Source of the DNA: Xenorhabdus szentirmaii DSM 16338 | Lineage (GTDB): Bacteria; Pseudomonadota; Gammaproteobacteria; Enterobacterales; Enterobacteriaceae | Direction: 5' to 3' | Length of the DNA: 64,000 nt | Assembly (NCBI RefSeq): GCF_002632585.1 | Contig: NZ_NIBV01000002.1 | Span: 1,224,613-1,288,612, forward strand | In this document: piece by piece, positions 63,401-64,000 of the stretch | Numbering within the stretch: position 1 is the first letter of the stretch | How the letters are laid out: every line of letters begins with the position of its first letter | The notes under the pieces: model-generated | What the model was told of the DNA's origin: nothing | Databases searched by the model: none | The model's input: only the letters and a program-made list of their open reading frames with translations | Translations under genes and position numbers: made by a program

Positions 63401-64000
63401 TGATAATGCCATTAATGGGTTGGCGGGCCCGATATTTTTTCAATAGTTGAATCAGTTTATTCCATTCACCGGCATCTTGGCTGTTGGCATTAGGTTGAGA
63501 GGTATAGCGGCCGGAAGTATCAAGCAGAACAGCATGATTGGTAAACCACCAATTAATATCATTGGTGGGTTGTTGTTGATACTGTGCGAATTTTCCAAGA
63601 TGATCGACCAGTGAATAATGCAAACCAGAGTTAGACAGGGCAGTTGTTTTCCCCGAATGGGATGCTCCGATAACAAGATACCAAGGTAATTGATATATAT
63701 ATTGGCGACTGAACAGTTTTGTCCAACCGGGTTTATTTTGGTGATATAAACCAGAAAAATAGGCCTTTTTCAATAATCGTGTTGCATTAGAAAAGCGTTC
63801 TGCCAGTGTGCTGTATTGCTCACTTTGTTTCGTTTGTGAATTTGATTCCCGATTGATGTTTAATTGTTTTTCCAGGTTTTTATTAACCCATAACCGGTAC
63901 AATCGGGGAATTAATTTGGCTAGGGCCCAAACCAGAAAAAAAAGAATAATTGTCGTTATTCGTGCCGTCATTGATTTTAAGGGCATGACATTACCGATAG
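60477..64000 (-). CDS. tssM: T6SS membrane complex protein TssM (IcmF), 5' end cut by the window
   Basis: At least 1173 residues are visible. A cytoplasmic GTPase-like domain with Walker A GASHSGKTT and LLDTSGRY follows the membrane hairpin. A third membrane segment (VILIATLVFVSKLFL) leads to a large periplasmic domain with the IcmF-related and TssM C-terminal parts. An ATG at 63986 would give only one N-terminal membrane segment, whereas TssM has two. The frame stays open to the right edge (IGNV before MPLKS), and relatives carry an IGP...PL-S-TAR pattern inside the protein at this point. So the true start lies beyond 64000 and only about 35-40 residues are missing. Confidence 0.95.
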   Translation of the reverse strand, partial: IGNVMPLKSMTARITTIILFFLVWALAKLIPRLYRLWVNKNLEKQLNINRESNSQTKQSEQYSTLAERFSNATRLLKKAYFSGLYHQNKPGWTKLFSRQYIYQLPWYLVIGASHSGKTTALSNSGLHYSLVDHLGKFAQYQQQPTNDINWWFTNHAVLLDTSGRYTSQPNANSQDAGEWNKLIQLLKKYRARQPINGIIITVSVDDLLTQPSEKRNQQAYILSKRLSELHEKFKIQIPIYILITKTDLLKGFSAYFNHFDKASREQIWGFDFPWGNKLQYQLIKLFEKKYQELQSRLNAELPTVLLNEYHPKQCAESYLFPQEIASLRPLIAQYLEGVFAKSNFEIPCHLRGLYFTSGTQDCVPIDNVMAQFNRQLKLPTNNGSNSMSWENDKGAVSTAPANQAYFLKNVLENIFREAGIASHNRWWVYRKRLLNGTGYVILIATLVFVSKLFLTSYNNNYDYLSEVGTKISNIVRQDNALEKNTDNIYTLLPLLNNLANLDNNPSFSLDKPPLSYRMGLYRGKQVSEASRALYQKTLKSLLLPQVVKLIKNQMQNDHANDDIEKIYNTLKAYQMLYQPQYYDGKFLHDWVMQYLETYSVADITQKQLQQINQHLRQLLDNQIVTSPFVRDTDLVKKKQKFISKIPPAQRAYNYLKNKLLDDPNLTSVTLDTLAGPQATLVFSDTNETSSTNGISGMFTPAGYRKGIDKDLKAFLTTLYSQDNWVLGPYAKKLTTEEIQFFVKQLYIDDYISQWDNFLAGIHLNHNDNLEQRTNTARLLSSSDSPLRNLLINIDKNVTLNNALTNAVPDKNSALSKQFNKVAKKPLPDKSPDNDNQRNTPELELEKHFAPITALATNPNGKNNPKIPFDETLKKIGELYQYLISVQNAVKTDIPFPPNNIIVQLQAASERLPMPFKNMVSSLTLGASSDSQISDMKNVAKHLNAEIGTFCHQAIANRYPLTPKAQQEIKPDDMARMFASETGLMDRFFQKNLVGKIDTTQPKWQFMPGVNGKTLPGGEALLKPFQQAQIVRNTLFISGTPSPLFNIMVRPVSMDNDILSMILDVDGQKLQYSHGPQLSQLISWPGPNKTNQVHIQLNLSNGTTVNLSTAGFWALNRLLDHAQKLHSVNADDTGMRATFNIKGHSVSLDFIPNSVLSPFKLPAFSCPSSKMLTA

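Noticed and set aside
63986..63986. ATG at 63986 as the true start of TssM
   Set aside because: Only one of the two N-terminal membrane segments would be present, and the frame remains open to the window edge with family-like residues.
1..64000. CRISPR arrays, tRNA or rRNA genes, and intact insertion sequences
   Set aside because: No spaced direct repeats, no tRNA-like cloverleaf and no transposase frame were found; the direct repeats seen are short coding microsatellites.

Overview
The window looks like an entomopathogenic-nematode symbiont of the Morganellaceae, most likely Xenorhabdus (Photorhabdus is the alternative). The basis is: the enterobacterial backbone block fadR-nhaB-dsbB; a yersiniabactin-type siderophore operon with an extra NRPS module, of the kind I remember as the photoxenobactin cluster; a griseoluteic-acid-type phenazine cluster; a type VI secretion system (T6SS); and a family of palindromic intergenic repeats. 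The genus call is inference from content, not from a marker gene.

Region 1 (1-31.4 kb) is a siderophore locus. Nine genes on the minus strand run head to tail, mostly with 1-14 nt overlaps: TonB receptor (fyuA-like), MFS transporter (ybtX/fptX-like), two ABC membrane-ATPase fusions, HMWP2 (irp2-like), HMWP1 (irp1-like), thiazolinyl imide reductase (irp3), thioesterase (irp4) and a fused salicyl-AMP ligase/salicylate synthase (irp5 plus irp9 in one chain). A divergent AraC regulator (ybtA-like) faces them, and a near-perfect Fur box lies between. The line is: make salicylate, activate it, load it on the aryl carrier domain of HMWP2, add and cyclise cysteines, extend with malonyl on the PKS module of HMWP1, add a further cysteine in an extra Cy-A-PCP module, release by the thioesterase, and take up the ferric product through the receptor and ABC/MFS proteins.

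Region 2 (31.4-45 kb) is AT-richer and is a phenazine tailoring cluster on the plus strand. It holds a VOC-fold resistance protein (EhpR-like), phzB, phzG, an EhpF-like adenylating enzyme, an EhpG-like aldehyde dehydrogenase, a methyltransferase, an MFS pump, an SDR, a flavin-dependent hydroxylase-like protein, and a stand-alone adenylation domain, carrier protein and KAS III-like acyltransferase. The core ring-building genes phzD, phzE and phzF are missing. A short, frameshifted remnant of phzD survives exactly where they should be, between phzB and phzG. A second broken gene, the first ~60 codons of an AroF-type DAHP synthase, sits at the far end of the region. The cluster therefore looks unable to make the phenazine core and probably modifies phenazines made elsewhere in the genome. 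From memory, two cooperating phenazine clusters have been described in Xenorhabdus szentirmaii, which fits.

Region 3 (45-48.5 kb) is housekeeping backbone: dsbB, nhaB and fadR, with clear terminators, two palindromic repeats nearby, and a 37-codon ORF with a very strong ribosome binding site ahead of fadR.

Region 4 (48.5-64 kb) is the 3' part of a minus-strand T6SS operon: tssM (running off the right edge), tssA, tssB, tssC, hcp, an FHA protein (tagH), tssE, tssF, tssG and clpV. The tssJ, tssK, tssL and vgrG genes are not in view.

A recurring oddity is short in-frame tandem repeats (9 or 12 bp) in disordered linkers of the megasynthases, one ABC transporter, phzB and the FHA protein.
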